Assembly: GCA_025356075.1 (NCBI GenBank)
Contig: JANXUT010000050.1
Span: 1 to 47,250 of the forward strand
DNA length: 47,250 bases
DNA from: Pseudomonadota bacterium
Lineage (GTDB): Bacteria; Pseudomonadota; Gammaproteobacteria; Steroidobacterales; Steroidobacteraceae
Direction of reading: 5' to 3'
Made by a program: the position numbers and the translations under genes
Notes under the pieces: model-generated
The model's database searches: none
The model's input: the letters and a program-made list of their open reading frames with translations, nothing else
Told to the model about the DNA's origin: nothing
Part shown: positions 1 to 7,334 of the stretch, piece by piece
Position numbering within the stretch: the first letter of the stretch is position 1
Layout of the letters: the number at the start of each line of letters is the position of its first letter

Positions 1-76
1 GCGGCACAAAATCCAGCACCGACGGTGGCAGCAGCCATCCCTGCTCGACATCCCAATCACGGAAGGTCTTGGACAT
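1..76 (-). CDS. IS transposase, N-terminus only (runs off window edge)
   Basis: Reading leftward from the ATG at 74-76, the 25 visible codons begin MSKTFRDWDVEQ and continue with the motif LLPPSV.DFVP. This is the typical N-terminus of transposases carrying the DUF772 domain (IS1182/IS5-like DDE transposases), where the PPS..D.VP element sits in the first 30 residues. The rest of the gene lies outside the window, so I cannot say whether the element is intact. I could not define a terminal inverted repeat between 77 and 221. Family assignment rests on this short stretch only. Confidence 0.6.
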   Translation of the reverse strand, partial: MSKTFRDWDVEQGWLLPPSVLDFVP

Positions 77-221
77 GCTGCGTAATCCCCAATCCGCCTG
101 CTCCAAGTGTACTTTAGGTATTACTCGGACGGGCTCCTAGCGGCTGCCGCGGCCGAGTGCCCGGTTCGTGAGGGTCTCACCGCCACCGGTCGCCCGGCGC
201 CGTCACATAGATCTTCCAGAG

Positions 222-599
222 TTATCCCAACGGCAGCACGAGCGGCACGATCACGACGCCGGGGAAGATGCCTGCGAATGAATTGGCGATGTCGGGGCCC
301 AGCGTGTGGCCCAAGTACCGCGGAAGCCACGCTGGAGGCACCCAGATGCGCTTCCAAAGGGATTCGAAGATCAGTAGCGGCATCATCCTGACCGGATATC
401 GCACGCCGAGGAGGCAGAGCAGCGTAAGCGCGCCAAAGAAGCTCGCCCCGACGCCATGCCAGAAATTCCACGGCCGCGCGTGAGGCAGGATCGCCGGCCA
501 CGTCCGCAACCCCTGTGCCAAACCAAGCACGAGATACGCAGCCCCGAGCACGTAGAGGCGATAACGCAGAAGCTCCGCGCCGAATGGTGTCTGCACCAT
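222..599 (-). CDS. Conserved small integral membrane protein, function unknown
   Basis: 125 residues with about four hydrophobic segments (roughly residues 15-32, 50-66, 70-80 and 105-123). The segment LGVRYPVRMMPLLIFESLWK resembles a conserved element of a family of uncharacterised four-helix membrane proteins common in Proteobacteria, with arginine-tyrosine-proline before a helix and a helix ending in glutamate and lysine. The ATG at 597-599 has no obvious Shine-Dalgarno sequence. The reading frame is much more hydrophobic than its overlapping shadows, which is why I take it as the real gene. No function can be assigned. It sits beside an IS end and has no operon partner. Confidence 0.6.
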   Translation of the reverse strand: MVQTPFGAELLRYRLYVLGAAYLVLGLAQGLRTWPAILPHARPWNFWHGVGASFFGALTLLCLLGVRYPVRMMPLLIFESLWKRIWVPPAWLPRYLGHTLGPDIANSFAGIFPGVVIVPLVLPLG

Positions 600-1008
600 C
601 GTGAAACTACGGTGTCATCCTGCCGATATGGTTCATTGAAACGAAACCAAGAAGCTCTCGCAAGGTGACCCCGAACGGTACGCTCCGCTGCGACGCGTGC
701 CTGCGGCACCGCTTCTCCCCGTGGATGGCTAAGAAAGGGGGGCTGTTGCAAAGACTGCAACTTTTCAGACCGTCGGGTGTTCTCGGAGTGCCAGCAGGGG
801 AAGGATTTCCTCGATGTTCGCGGCGATGCACCATCAAAGAAGACAAGTCGTTGTGACATGCCTTCTGGGTATTCGTCCGGACCAGTTTCGCGTTGACGAA
901 GAAAGTTGCAAAATCAATCGCGTGGCTGCGTCCGGTCGTGACAGGCCGTGGACGCCCGTGGACTTGGTCGAGCCAACGTCGCGGCAGTGGCGGACGGGAG
1001 ATGAAGCA
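600..1008. other. 409-bp stretch without a convincing gene
   Basis: Several short open frames exist on both strands but none gives recognisable or compositionally convincing protein. A small hairpin (GTTGCA at 745-750, TGCAAC at 756-761) is followed by TTTT on the plus strand and could be a weak terminator, although no gene obviously ends before it. Base composition here is less GC-rich than in the arg operon, in keeping with an accessory region next to an IS element. Confidence 0.4.
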
Positions 1009-1194
1009 ATGAGCGTCACCGATTTACCGGCGATTATGGGAACAGTTCTGATTGTTGCTGGGCTCGCCCTGGTTGGCGTTTCGACCTGGTCCCGCGCCGA
1101 AGGGAGTGAAAAGACCACTCAGGCCGGAGCGCTCATCATTGTGCTCGGCGCATTTCTCCTGGGGTTGTCGATATTCGTGCCACATGGACGATAG
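1009..1194 (+). CDS. Small two-helix membrane protein, function unknown
   Basis: 61 residues with two hydrophobic segments (about residues 7-22 and 38-55) separated by a short polar loop (SRAEGSEKTTQ), and a short basic C-terminus. I chose the ATG at 1009 because GGGAG lies eight bases upstream. The longer in-frame ATG at 814 would add 65 residues that look like non-coding translation. The hairpin topology is typical of small inner-membrane proteins, but I do not recognise the family. A 7-bp inverted repeat (CGGCCGT/ACGGCCG) follows the stop, without a T tract. Confidence 0.5.
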   Translation: MSVTDLPAIMGTVLIVAGLALVGVSTWSRAEGSEKTTQAGALIIVLGAFLLGLSIFVPHGR

Positions 1195-1424
1195 GACGTG
1201 AGCGTCCGGCCGTCCCGCCCGAACGGCCGCTTTCCGGCGGCGGCGCTGGAGTCAGGCACGGTGTGACAGCCGGGCGCTCGCCTTAAACGCGCGACGCGTC
1301 AGGCCACCTGGTGCCGTGTGTCGCCTTATATGGCGACTGTGACATGCCCGCGGGCGTGAGCCGAGGTCGGCGCGACGTTCCCATCAACTCTCTTGAATCA
1401 GGGCGTACCGCGCCAATTAGCGTT
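1195..1424. other. Intergenic stretch with minor inverted repeats
   Basis: No gene is visible. It contains two short inverted repeats: CGGCCGT/ACGGCCG near 1206-1229, and GTCGCC/GGCGAC at 1320-1325 and 1332-1337 around an AT-rich TTATAT core. Neither has a clear function. The promoter of the antitoxin gene begins at 1425. Confidence 0.4.
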
Positions 1425-1453
1425 TTGACGGCCATACACAGCTCGTCTATGGT
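1425..1453 (+). promoter_or_regulatory. Sigma-70-type promoter of the antitoxin gene, predicted leaderless
   Basis: A -35 box TTGACG (1425-1430) and a -10 box TATGGT (1448-1453) are separated by exactly 17 bp. The antitoxin ATG begins only six bases after the -10 box, so the start of transcription should coincide with the start codon and the mRNA would be leaderless. No Shine-Dalgarno sequence is present, which agrees with that reading. Confidence 0.6.
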
Positions 1454-1463
1454 CTGTGCATGG
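1432..1463. promoter_or_regulatory. Inverted-repeat operator over the antitoxin promoter
   Basis: CCATACACAG (1432-1441) and CTGTGCATGG (1454-1463) are inverted copies matching at 9 of 10 positions, separated by 12 bp that contain the -10 box. The right arm overlaps the start codon. This is the arrangement expected for autoregulation by a VapB antitoxin or VapBC complex. Binding is inferred. Confidence 0.6.
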
Positions 1464-1657
1464 CAACCAAGACGATTTCGATAGAAACAGACGCGTATTC
1501 CCTCCTTGCCAACGAGAGGAAGGATCGCACCGAGTCCTTCTCGCGCGTATTCCGGCGCCTGTTCGCAGAGCGGCCCACGCTCACGGCTGGTGAATTGCTG
1601 GACGTGATGCAGGAATTCAAGGGCAAAGGTGCGGGACCGCGACGCAAGCGGTCCTGA
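1460..1657 (+). CDS. VapB-type antitoxin
   Basis: 65 residues. The N-terminus MATKTISIETDAYSLLANE matches the VapB antitoxin family (PF02697 type): a beta strand for DNA binding followed by an amphipathic helix (KDRTESFSRVFRRLF). The C-terminus is a toxin-wrapping tail (LTAGELLDVMQEF) ending in a basic stretch. In this family the antitoxin binds its own operator through the N-terminal half and neutralises the PIN-domain toxin through the C-terminal half. The stop codon TGA is followed directly by the toxin frame. Promoter and operator look intact, but the toxin gene is broken, so this antitoxin may now be an orphan repressor or an anti-toxin against related systems elsewhere in the genome. 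Confidence 0.75.
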   Translation: MATKTISIETDAYSLLANERKDRTESFSRVFRRLFAERPTLTAGELLDVMQEFKGKGAGPRRKRS

Positions 1658-2031
1658 GCACGCTGCTGCTCGATACCAGCTTCCTCGTCGAATCTTAGGA
1701 CGAGCTGGCGAGTGCTCGTCCGGGCCCGGCGGACGCGCTCCTCGCGACCCGCCGCAAGGTGCCAGTCGCTATCAGCATCGTGACGCTGGGGGAATTTGCG
1801 CAGGGATTCCTCGATCCCATCGCGCTCAACGAATTCGTTCGCCCATTTCGCGTCGTCCAACTATCACGCATGATCGCCTGGCGAACCGCGCTCCTGCAGA
1901 CATCGATTTCACGTCGACTCGGCGAAAATGACGCTTGGATCGCCGGAACAGCACTTGCCTATGGAGCGACGCTGGTTGCTCGCGAGCGAGCATTGTCCCG
2001 CGTGCCGCGACTTGACTATCTGACATTCTAG
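1654..2031 (+). pseudogene. VapC-type PIN-domain toxin, disrupted by a nonsense codon
   Basis: The frame encodes a PIN-domain protein: LLLDTSFLVES, then an in-frame TAG at 1696-1698, then an uninterrupted remainder with VTLGEFAQGF (conserved glutamate), NDAWIAGTAL (conserved aspartate) and a C-terminal ARERALSRVPRLDYL. These are the expected acidic-cluster motifs of VapC ribonucleases. The position of the expected start reads CTGA where an ATGA overlap with the antitoxin stop would be usual, so the start codon may also be mutated (ATG to CTG). No frameshift is needed. The toxin is probably inactive; the only ATG/GTG/TTG start after the stop codon is a GTG at 1759, which would give a protein lacking the first catalytic aspartate. 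Confidence 0.75.
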
Positions 2032-2136
2032 GACCGGAAGCGCGGGTATGAACGAGTCGCCGGGGAGCCACAATGGCGATTCGCGTTAGCGCCGGCTTGC
2101 CGCTTCTCGGCGCGCAGCAGACGATTCGTCGAGCGC

Positions 2137-2334
2137 GTGCAACCGGGCGCACCTCACGAGACAGTAATGTCAAAACGAATCTCGTTCGGCGGCACCGAGT
2201 TCGGACCGTTCCGGTTCGAGATTGCCGATCTATCACTGCCGACTGGTTTCGATGGATTCGTCGGCTACAACTTCTTCGCCAAGCACGTGGTCTGCTTTGA
2301 TTTTCCGCAAAGGCGGCTCTTGATCGGGCGGTGA
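2137..2334 (+). pseudogene. Retropepsin-like aspartyl protease, C-terminal fragment
   Basis: The residues GFDGFVGYNFFAKHVVCFDF followed by RRLLI match the C-terminal end of bacterial retropepsin-like aspartyl proteases, where a DG.LG..FL segment precedes a strand such as V..DF..R.L. The N-terminal part with the catalytic DTG is absent: upstream sequence in the same frame back to 2032 is not protease-like. I therefore read it as a remnant. The GTG at 2137 is the first listed start but an ATG at 2167 is equally possible. Confidence 0.45.
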
Positions 2335-2396
2335 GCCGCGGACCCAGCCCGGCGCTCGCCGTGCGCACGCAGTTCGGTCGATGACGCGCGGTGAGG

Positions 2397-3074
2397 CTAG
2401 TGCCGTGGCGGCGAGGCCACCGAAAGGTCGGCGAAGAACGCGACTTGCTCGACAACTCGGCCGAACCACGGGTGCGTTATCGTGAGCGTGAAGCTGAACC
2501 GCCCGTCGCACTCCTCGCGGTGCCTGACTTCGACGACACCGGGCGTGAGCCACGCGGGGATCGTGAAGGACCGCGTCCCGAGCCTCACGAAGAAGCCGAC
2601 GCTCCTGAATACGAGCGCGCGCTCATCGACGCTGAGCACGAGGCGCATGCCGACACCGGCGCCGACGCATTCCTCGAGACCCGTGGGCCCGGCGAAGTTC
2701 TTGCTCGAGTGGATCACCTGTGGCGGCCGTCCCGGGCGCGCATAGAGGCGAGTCCAGCGCTGGCTAGCGCCTGCGTCCTCGGCCGTCACGACGACGCAGG
2801 CGGCGACCCGACCGCTCCCGGCGAGTGGCAGCGGCGCGCCGATCGGGCGTGCGAGTTGGCCGAAAACGCGCCCGGCGAGGGTGAGCCGGGTGCTCGCAAC
2901 TTCACCCGTGTAGACCGCCGAGGCAGTCGGGCCGAGGTGCCGGCTGAAACGGCGGCGAACGGGCAGGGGCAGCCGACGCCAGGCCGCCGGAGCAAGCAAG
3001 CGCTCGAACCGATCGTCGGTAGAGGCCGGCGAGTCGCGGTGAACCGGGAAGCGATTTCTGGCCGCGTCGCTCAC
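2397..3074 (-). CDS. DUF4166 domain protein
   Basis: 225 residues, GTG start at 3074. The region around residues 22-50 (ERLLAPAAWRRLPLPVRRRF, then a G-rich Y.G strand) and the C-terminal WLTPGVVEVRHREECDGRFSF segment match the pattern of DUF4166 proteins, a beta-rich domain of unknown function that also occurs fused to saccharopine-dehydrogenase-like proteins. A proline-rich P.H.DSPAS N-terminus is probably disordered. It starts eight bases after the regulator gene upstream on the same strand, so the two are very likely co-transcribed and under control of that regulator. No catalytic residues can be named. Confidence 0.7.
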   Translation of the reverse strand: MSDAARNRFPVHRDSPASTDDRFERLLAPAAWRRLPLPVRRRFSRHLGPTASAVYTGEVASTRLTLAGRVFGQLARPIGAPLPLAGSGRVAACVVVTAEDAGASQRWTRLYARPGRPPQVIHSSKNFAGPTGLEECVGAGVGMRLVLSVDERALVFRSVGFFVRLGTRSFTIPAWLTPGVVEVRHREECDGRFSFTLTITHPWFGRVVEQVAFFADLSVASPPRH

Positions 3075-3082
3075 GGTAGCCC

Positions 3083-3661
3083 CTACGCGCTCGCGCGCCG
3101 ACGCAGGGCGCCGCCTTTGCCCGGCAGGAATCGTGCGATTCCGGCGCCGAGCGTGAGGAGCCTCGCGACCTGCGCCTTCGGCAGCGACAGCACGTCGTCG
3201 TGCCAGTGGCCAAGGCGCTCGACGAATTCAAGCATCGCCGTGAGGCGGCGTTCGACCAACGGGTTGAGCGCGGGGTCGGCACCGGCCGCGACGAGGCACT
3301 GGCGCAGCGCCGCCGCGGCCGGGTCGAGCTCGCGCGCCTTCCTGCCCGCCGCGATCCGCTGGACGATGGCCCAGAGGTCGGTTTCGGCGAGGTAGAAGTC
3401 GCGGCGATCGCCGAGCACCGGCACCCGGCTGATGAGCTGCCACGCGAGGAGCTCGCGCAGCGACGTCGACACGTTCGAGCGTGCCATTGCGAGATGGCTC
3501 GCGATGTCCTCCGCGGTCAGCGGCTGTTCTGCGAGGTAGAGGAGGGCGTGCACCTGAGCAACGGAACGATTCATCCCCCAGCGCTCACCCATCTCACCCC
3601 AGCTGAGCACGAACTGGTGGGTCGCGGCGGGGAGCGCGGGTCGTTCTGTTCTTTCTGTCAT
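3083..3661 (-). CDS. GbsR/MarR-family transcriptional regulator
   Basis: 192 residues from the ATG at 3659-3661. After a leader (FVLSWGEMGERWGMNRSVAQ) the protein has a winged helix-turn-helix: LTAEDIASHLAMARSNVSTS (helix-turn-helix) and LRELLAWQLISRVPVLGDRRDFY (wing), which is the GbsR pattern. A helical C-terminal dimerisation domain with basic tail follows. A longer in-frame start (TTG at 3697) would extend into the promoter and is unlikely. The ATG lies inside a 16-bp perfect palindrome, so the gene is probably autoregulated. Downstream is DUF4166; GbsR-type regulators often sense small osmolytes such as choline, but the ligand here is unknown. Confidence 0.8.
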   Translation of the reverse strand: MTERTERPALPAATHQFVLSWGEMGERWGMNRSVAQVHALLYLAEQPLTAEDIASHLAMARSNVSTSLRELLAWQLISRVPVLGDRRDFYLAETDLWAIVQRIAAGRKARELDPAAAALRQCLVAAGADPALNPLVERRLTAMLEFVERLGHWHDDVLSLPKAQVARLLTLGAGIARFLPGKGGALRRRASA

Positions 3662-3697
3662 GACAGAATTATCTGACAGAACTGCCTTAGTACGCAA
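3643..3697 (-). promoter_or_regulatory. Promoter plus palindromic operator of the GbsR-type regulator
   Basis: On the minus strand a -35 box TTGCGT (3692-3697), 18-bp spacer and -10 box GATAAT (3668-3673) end six bases before the ATG, predicting a leaderless transcript. A perfect 16-bp palindrome TTCTGTCATGACAGAA covers 3653-3668 and includes the start codon. Further half-sites flank it: TGACAGAAC at 3674-3682 and GTTCTGT at 3643-3649. This reads as an autoregulatory operator. Confidence 0.65.
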
Positions 3698-3872
3698 TAC
3701 TCATGTGACATAACCTCTAGCCGCCACGACCCCGCCAGTGCTGTCCCGCGCGCCCTCGCGCCCCGCCCGCAGCCGCCACGAACCGATGAAAACGCGCGTC
3801 TCCCCGGCGGCGTGGCAAGATTGCCGGTGACTCGCGCGGCATCGCGCCCCGAGCGTCGTACCGAGGTGCCCC

Positions 3873-4157
3873 ATGTCCGTGACCGCCGTCGTGCTGATCA
3901 AGGCCAAGACCCAGGAGATCAACAAGCTCGCGCAGTCTCTCGCCGAGCTCGAGGGTGTCACCGAGGTCTACTCGGTGGCCGGTCGATACGACCTGGTCGC
4001 GATTGTGCGGGCGAGCCGCAACGACGAGATCGCCGACATCATCAGCCAGCGGATGCACCAGGTGCCCGGAATCGTCGATTCGGAAACGCTGATCTCGTTT
4101 CGCGTCTACCGGAACTCCGACGTCGAGGCTGGCTTTTCGCTCGGCGCCGACGAGTAG
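3873..4157 (+). CDS. Stand-alone Lrp/AsnC ligand-binding (RAM) domain protein
   Basis: 94 residues forming only the C-terminal effector domain of Lrp/AsnC regulators: a beta strand (TAVVLIKAK), helix (EINKLAQSLAEL), strand (GVTEVYSVAGRYDLVAIVRA with the typical G.YDL), helix and final strand (SETLISFRVYR). No DNA-binding helix-turn-helix is present. Such single-domain proteins bind amino acids and form ring-like oligomers, and may modulate full-length Lrp proteins. GAGG precedes the ATG. It converges on argH with a nine-base gap. The proximity to an arginine operon suggests amino-acid sensing, but this is inference. Confidence 0.8.
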   Translation: MSVTAVVLIKAKTQEINKLAQSLAELEGVTEVYSVAGRYDLVAIVRASRNDEIADIISQRMHQVPGIVDSETLISFRVYRNSDVEAGFSLGADE

Positions 4158-4166
4158 CCTTAAGCG

Positions 4167-5354
4167 CTACTTGCGGGCCAACTCCGCCGCCACGCGCCGG
4201 TAGGCTTCCCTGAACGGAATTCCTTCTCGCACGACAAGCTCGTTCGCGCGCTCGGCCGCCCGCATCGCGGGGTCGAGCTTGATGTTCTCAGCCTTGAACC
4301 TCACGCCTGCGAGCGCGGGCGGCAGGATGTCGAGCGTCTGCGCGGCGAGGTCGATCGCGCGAAAGAGCGGCACCTTCAGGAGCTGCAGGTCCCGCTGGTA
4401 GCCGCTCGGCAGCTTCCCGATGATGCCGAGCGCCTCGGCGAGGCACGCCTGGGCGCTCGCAGAACGGCCGCGGATGAGCTCGAACACGTCCGGATTTCTT
4501 TTCTGCGGCATGATCGAGGAGCCGGTCGTGAACGCGTCCGGCAACTCGACGAACGCGAACTCCTGCGTATAGAAGAGGAGGAGGTCGGCGGCAAGCCGGC
4601 CCAGGTCCGTCATCAGCAGTGCGAGCTCGAAGAGGACCGTCGCCTCGGCCTTGCCACGCGACAGCTGAACCGCGGTCACGGGCTCATGGTTGACCGCGAA
4701 GCCGAGCCTCGACTGAGTCTCGCGGCGGTCGAGCGGCAGCCCCGGCGTCCCGTAGCCCGCGGCTGAGCCGAGCGGGTTCTTGTCGATCCGGCGGCGGGCG
4801 CTCTTGAGTCCCTCCGCATCGTCGGCGATCTCGGCCGCGAAGCCCGCCGCCCAGAGCGCGACGCTGCTCGGCATCGCCTGCTGCATGTGCGTGTAGCCCG
4901 GGAGCGCAACGGTCGCGTGGCGCGCGCCGAGCTCGGTGAGCGCGCGGGCGACGCCCTCGGCGCCGGTGCCGAGCGCATCGACCGCATCGCGAAGGTAGAG
5001 CCGAAGCGCCGTCAGCACCTGGTCGTTCCGCGACCGGCCGAGATGAATCCTTCCTCCCACCTCGCCGACGCGCGCCGTCAGGCGCAATTCGAGCGCCGTC
5101 TGCCCGTCCTCGTCGGCAAGCGCCACCCTCCACTCGCCGCGGCCGTGGGCAGCGCCAAGCTCGGCGAGCGCGGCGCTCAAGGTCGCAAGGTCCGACGCTG
5201 TGAGAAGGCCGGCCGCGTGCAGCCCCGCGGCGTGGGCGGTCGAGGCCCGGACGTCGTAGGCGACCAGCCGGTCATCGAGCGCGTGGTCCTCGCCCGCCGT
5301 GTAGGCGAGCACCCGCTCATCGAGCGGCGCGCCCTTGTCCCAGAGGCGCGTCAC
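4167..5354 (-). CDS. argH: Argininosuccinate lyase
   Basis: Catalyses the last arginine step, argininosuccinate to arginine plus fumarate, in the cytosol. Family motifs are clear: GRIHLGRSRNDQ (about residues 101-112), PGYTHMQQAMP (catalytic histidine near 156) and the fumarase-superfamily signature GSSIMPQKRNPD (278-289). The GTG start overlaps the argB stop by four bases (GTGA), showing translational coupling; it is the last gene of the operon. At 395 residues it is shorter than the usual 430-460. One oddity: the segment normally reading ED.H..(E) reads DEDGQTALE, with glutamine where most lyases have histidine. The other active-site segments are intact, so I still call it functional. Confidence 0.95.
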   Translation of the reverse strand: MTRLWDKGAPLDERVLAYTAGEDHALDDRLVAYDVRASTAHAAGLHAAGLLTASDLATLSAALAELGAAHGRGEWRVALADEDGQTALELRLTARVGEVGGRIHLGRSRNDQVLTALRLYLRDAVDALGTGAEGVARALTELGARHATVALPGYTHMQQAMPSSVALWAAGFAAEIADDAEGLKSARRRIDKNPLGSAAGYGTPGLPLDRRETQSRLGFAVNHEPVTAVQLSRGKAEATVLFELALLMTDLGRLAADLLLFYTQEFAFVELPDAFTTGSSIMPQKRNPDVFELIRGRSASAQACLAEALGIIGKLPSGYQRDLQLLKVPLFRAIDLAAQTLDILPPALAGVRFKAENIKLDPAMRAAERANELVVREGIPFREAYRRVAAELARK

Positions 5355-6289
5355 GCGCCGGGCCCGCCGGGCTGCTGTTCGGCCGCCGACAGCGCCTTGA
5401 TGTCGGCGACGATGAGTGTGCCGAGTCCTTCGTTCGTGAAGACCTCCGCGAGCAGCGCGTCGGTCGACTTGAACGAGATCACGTGCACGCGCCTCACGCC
5501 GCCGCGGATCGCAGCCTCGATCGCCATCGCCTTCGGCATCATGCCGTCGGCGAAGCTGCCGCCGGCCTCGAGGCGCTTGAGGCCGTCGAGGTCGGTGTAG
5601 GAGACGAGCGTCGAGGGGTCGCCCAGGTCCTCGAAGATCCCCGCCGCGCCCGTGCAGAGAAGGAGCTTCTCGGCGCCCAGGGCCGCGCCGATCCGTGCGG
5701 CCACGGTGTCGGCGTTGATGTTGAGCACCGTGCCTTGCGCATCGCAGCTGATGGGGCTCACGACCGGCATGTAGCCTGCGTCGAGCAGCTGGTTCAGCAC
5801 GTCAGGCTCGATGGCCTCGATGTCGCCGACCTGGCCGTAGTCGACCTGGCTGCCATCAGCAAGCCGGACCGGCGCGCGGCGGTGGGCGCGCACGAGCCCG
5901 CCGTCGACGCCGGAAATCCCGACCGCCTGGATGCCGAGCTCGCGGCAGATGCCGAGGAGGCGCGTATTGAGGAGCCCGTTCAGCACCATGACGGTCACCT
6001 CGACCGTCTTCGCGTCCGTGACGCGCCGGCCGTCAACCATCTTGGGCTCGAGGCCGAGCGAGCGCTGCATCTCATCGAGCTGCGGGCCGCCGCCGTGAAC
6101 GAGCACGACGCGGATGCCGACCTGGTGGAGGATCGCGACCTGCTCCATCAGCGAGCGGGTGGCCTCCGGGCTCGCGAACAGCGCGCCGCCGACTTTGACG
6201 ACGAACACCTTGCCTTTGTACATGCGGATGTAGGGCGCCGCGTTGCGCATCGCGCGGATCGCGACGGCTTGTTCGGGGCGATAGCTCAT
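5351..6289 (-). CDS. argB: Acetylglutamate kinase
   Basis: Phosphorylates N-acetyl-L-glutamate, the second arginine step. The amino-acid kinase fold is evident: VFVVKVGGALF (ATP-binding lysine), LVHGGGPQLDE (substrate glycine loop), and LNINADTVAARIGAAL with the family's nucleotide-binding aspartate. The 312-residue length starts from the ATG at 6287-6289, which is preceded by GAGG; upstream in-frame sequence is the tail of the intergenic region. Unlike the fused enzyme of Xanthomonas there is no C-terminal acetyltransferase (GNAT) domain, so this protein cannot supply N-acetylglutamate synthase activity. It sits 25 bases after argF' and overlaps argH by four bases. Confidence 0.95.
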   Translation of the reverse strand: MSYRPEQAVAIRAMRNAAPYIRMYKGKVFVVKVGGALFASPEATRSLMEQVAILHQVGIRVVLVHGGGPQLDEMQRSLGLEPKMVDGRRVTDAKTVEVTVMVLNGLLNTRLLGICRELGIQAVGISGVDGGLVRAHRRAPVRLADGSQVDYGQVGDIEAIEPDVLNQLLDAGYMPVVSPISCDAQGTVLNINADTVAARIGAALGAEKLLLCTGAAGIFEDLGDPSTLVSYTDLDGLKRLEAGGSFADGMMPKAMAIEAAIRGGVRRVHVISFKSTDALLAEVFTNEGLGTLIVADIKALSAAEQQPGGPGA

Positions 6290-6314
6290 GGACAGCCTCT
6301 CAAAGTTGACGGAT

Positions 6315-7334
6315 TCAGGTCGAGGATCGGGCCAGCAGGCGGTGCAGCACGGCGATCTGCACCAGCAGTCGGTTGTGGGCCTCGCGCAGCACGAGGCTGC
6401 GCGGCCCATCGAGCACTTCATCGGCAACGGCGACGTTCCGGCGCACCGGCAGGCAGTGCATCAGCCGGCAGTCGGGAGCGGCGTGGCTGAACCAGGGCTC
6501 GCGGACCTGCCAGTCGCCGAGCCCCGCGCGCAGCTCGAGGTCACGGGTTGCATCGCCGTAGTGGGCGGTCGAACCCCACTCCTTCGCGTACACGACGTGC
6601 GCGCCGCGAAGCGCCGCTGCGCGCTCGGAGGTCTCGGTCACCGAGCCGCCGGATTCGGCCGCTGCGCGCCGCGCCCGCTCGATGATTTCGGGCGGCAGCG
6701 CATAGCCTTCCGGGCGCAGCACCACGACCTCGTGGCCGCGCAGCGCCGCCATGTGCACGACGGCGGCCGGCACCGCGAGCGGCAGTGCGCGCGGGTGATT
6801 GACCCACGACAGCACGAACTTCGCGCGCGTCGGGACGCCAACGTCGTCGAGCGTCTTCCAGTCGGCGAGCGCCTGGCACGGATGGTTGATCGCGGACTCG
6901 AGATTGATGAGCGGCTTGTCGACGAGCGCCGCCATCGCGAGGAAGTTCTGGTCGGCGAGGTCGGCTGCAAGGTCCTTGCCGTCGGCAAAGGCACGAATGC
7001 CGAGTGCATCGCAATAAGAGGCGAGTACCGGCAGTCCCTCGCGGATGTGCTCGGCCGCGCCGCCGTTCATCGCCACACCCATGCGGGTCTCGAGCGCCCA
7101 GGTGCCCTGGCCTGGCGTGATCACGAACGAGGTGCCCCCTAAGCGCGCCATGCCGGCCTGGAAGGAGGCGAGCGTGCGCAACGAGGGATTGAGGAACACG
7201 AGACCCAGGATCTTGCCGGCAAGAGCCTGCGGATCCGGCTGCCGCTCGAGCTTGAGCGCCAGCTTCAGGAGATCGAGCACTCCCTCCCGCCCGACGTCGG
7301 CAAGATCGAGAAAGCGGCCGAGGTTCGAGCTCAC
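6315..7334 (-). CDS. argF': N-acetylornithine carbamoyltransferase
   Basis: Transfers carbamoyl from carbamoyl phosphate to N-acetyl-L-ornithine, giving N-acetylcitrulline. The GTG start at 7334 overlaps the argD stop (GTGA) and gives 339 residues, the same length as I recall for the Xanthomonas campestris enzyme. FLNPSLRT is the carbamoyl-phosphate site with SLRT instead of the STRT of ornithine transcarbamylases. INHPCQALAD, VVYAKEWGS and HCLPVRRNV align with HPCQELAH, VVYAKSWGA and HCLPLRRNV of that enzyme. The glutamate in TWALET aligns with the residue (Glu92) reported to select acetylated over succinylated ornithine. Substrate assignment is therefore well supported but was made by eye. 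Confidence 0.88.
   Translation of the reverse strand: MSSNLGRFLDLADVGREGVLDLLKLALKLERQPDPQALAGKILGLVFLNPSLRTLASFQAGMARLGGTSFVITPGQGTWALETRMGVAMNGGAAEHIREGLPVLASYCDALGIRAFADGKDLAADLADQNFLAMAALVDKPLINLESAINHPCQALADWKTLDDVGVPTRAKFVLSWVNHPRALPLAVPAAVVHMAALRGHEVVVLRPEGYALPPEIIERARRAAAESGGSVTETSERAAALRGAHVVYAKEWGSTAHYGDATRDLELRAGLGDWQVREPWFSHAAPDCRLMHCLPVRRNVAVADEVLDGPRSLVLREAHNRLLVQIAVLHRLLARSST

Noticed and set aside
745-765. Hairpin GTTGCA/TGCAAC with TTTT as a terminator
   Set aside because: Only a 6-bp stem and four T residues and no gene ending before it; kept as a note, not a feature of its own.
2041-2136. Looking for a catalytic DTG of the aspartyl protease upstream of 2137
   Set aside because: No DTG or DSG motif in the same frame back to the preceding stop at 2029-2031; the frame is not protease-like, so only the C-terminal fragment is called.
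3662-3697. Extended start (TTG at 3697) for the GbsR-type regulator
   Set aside because: The 12 added residues lie inside the predicted -10/-35 region and the operator; the ATG at 3659-3661 fits the promoter better.
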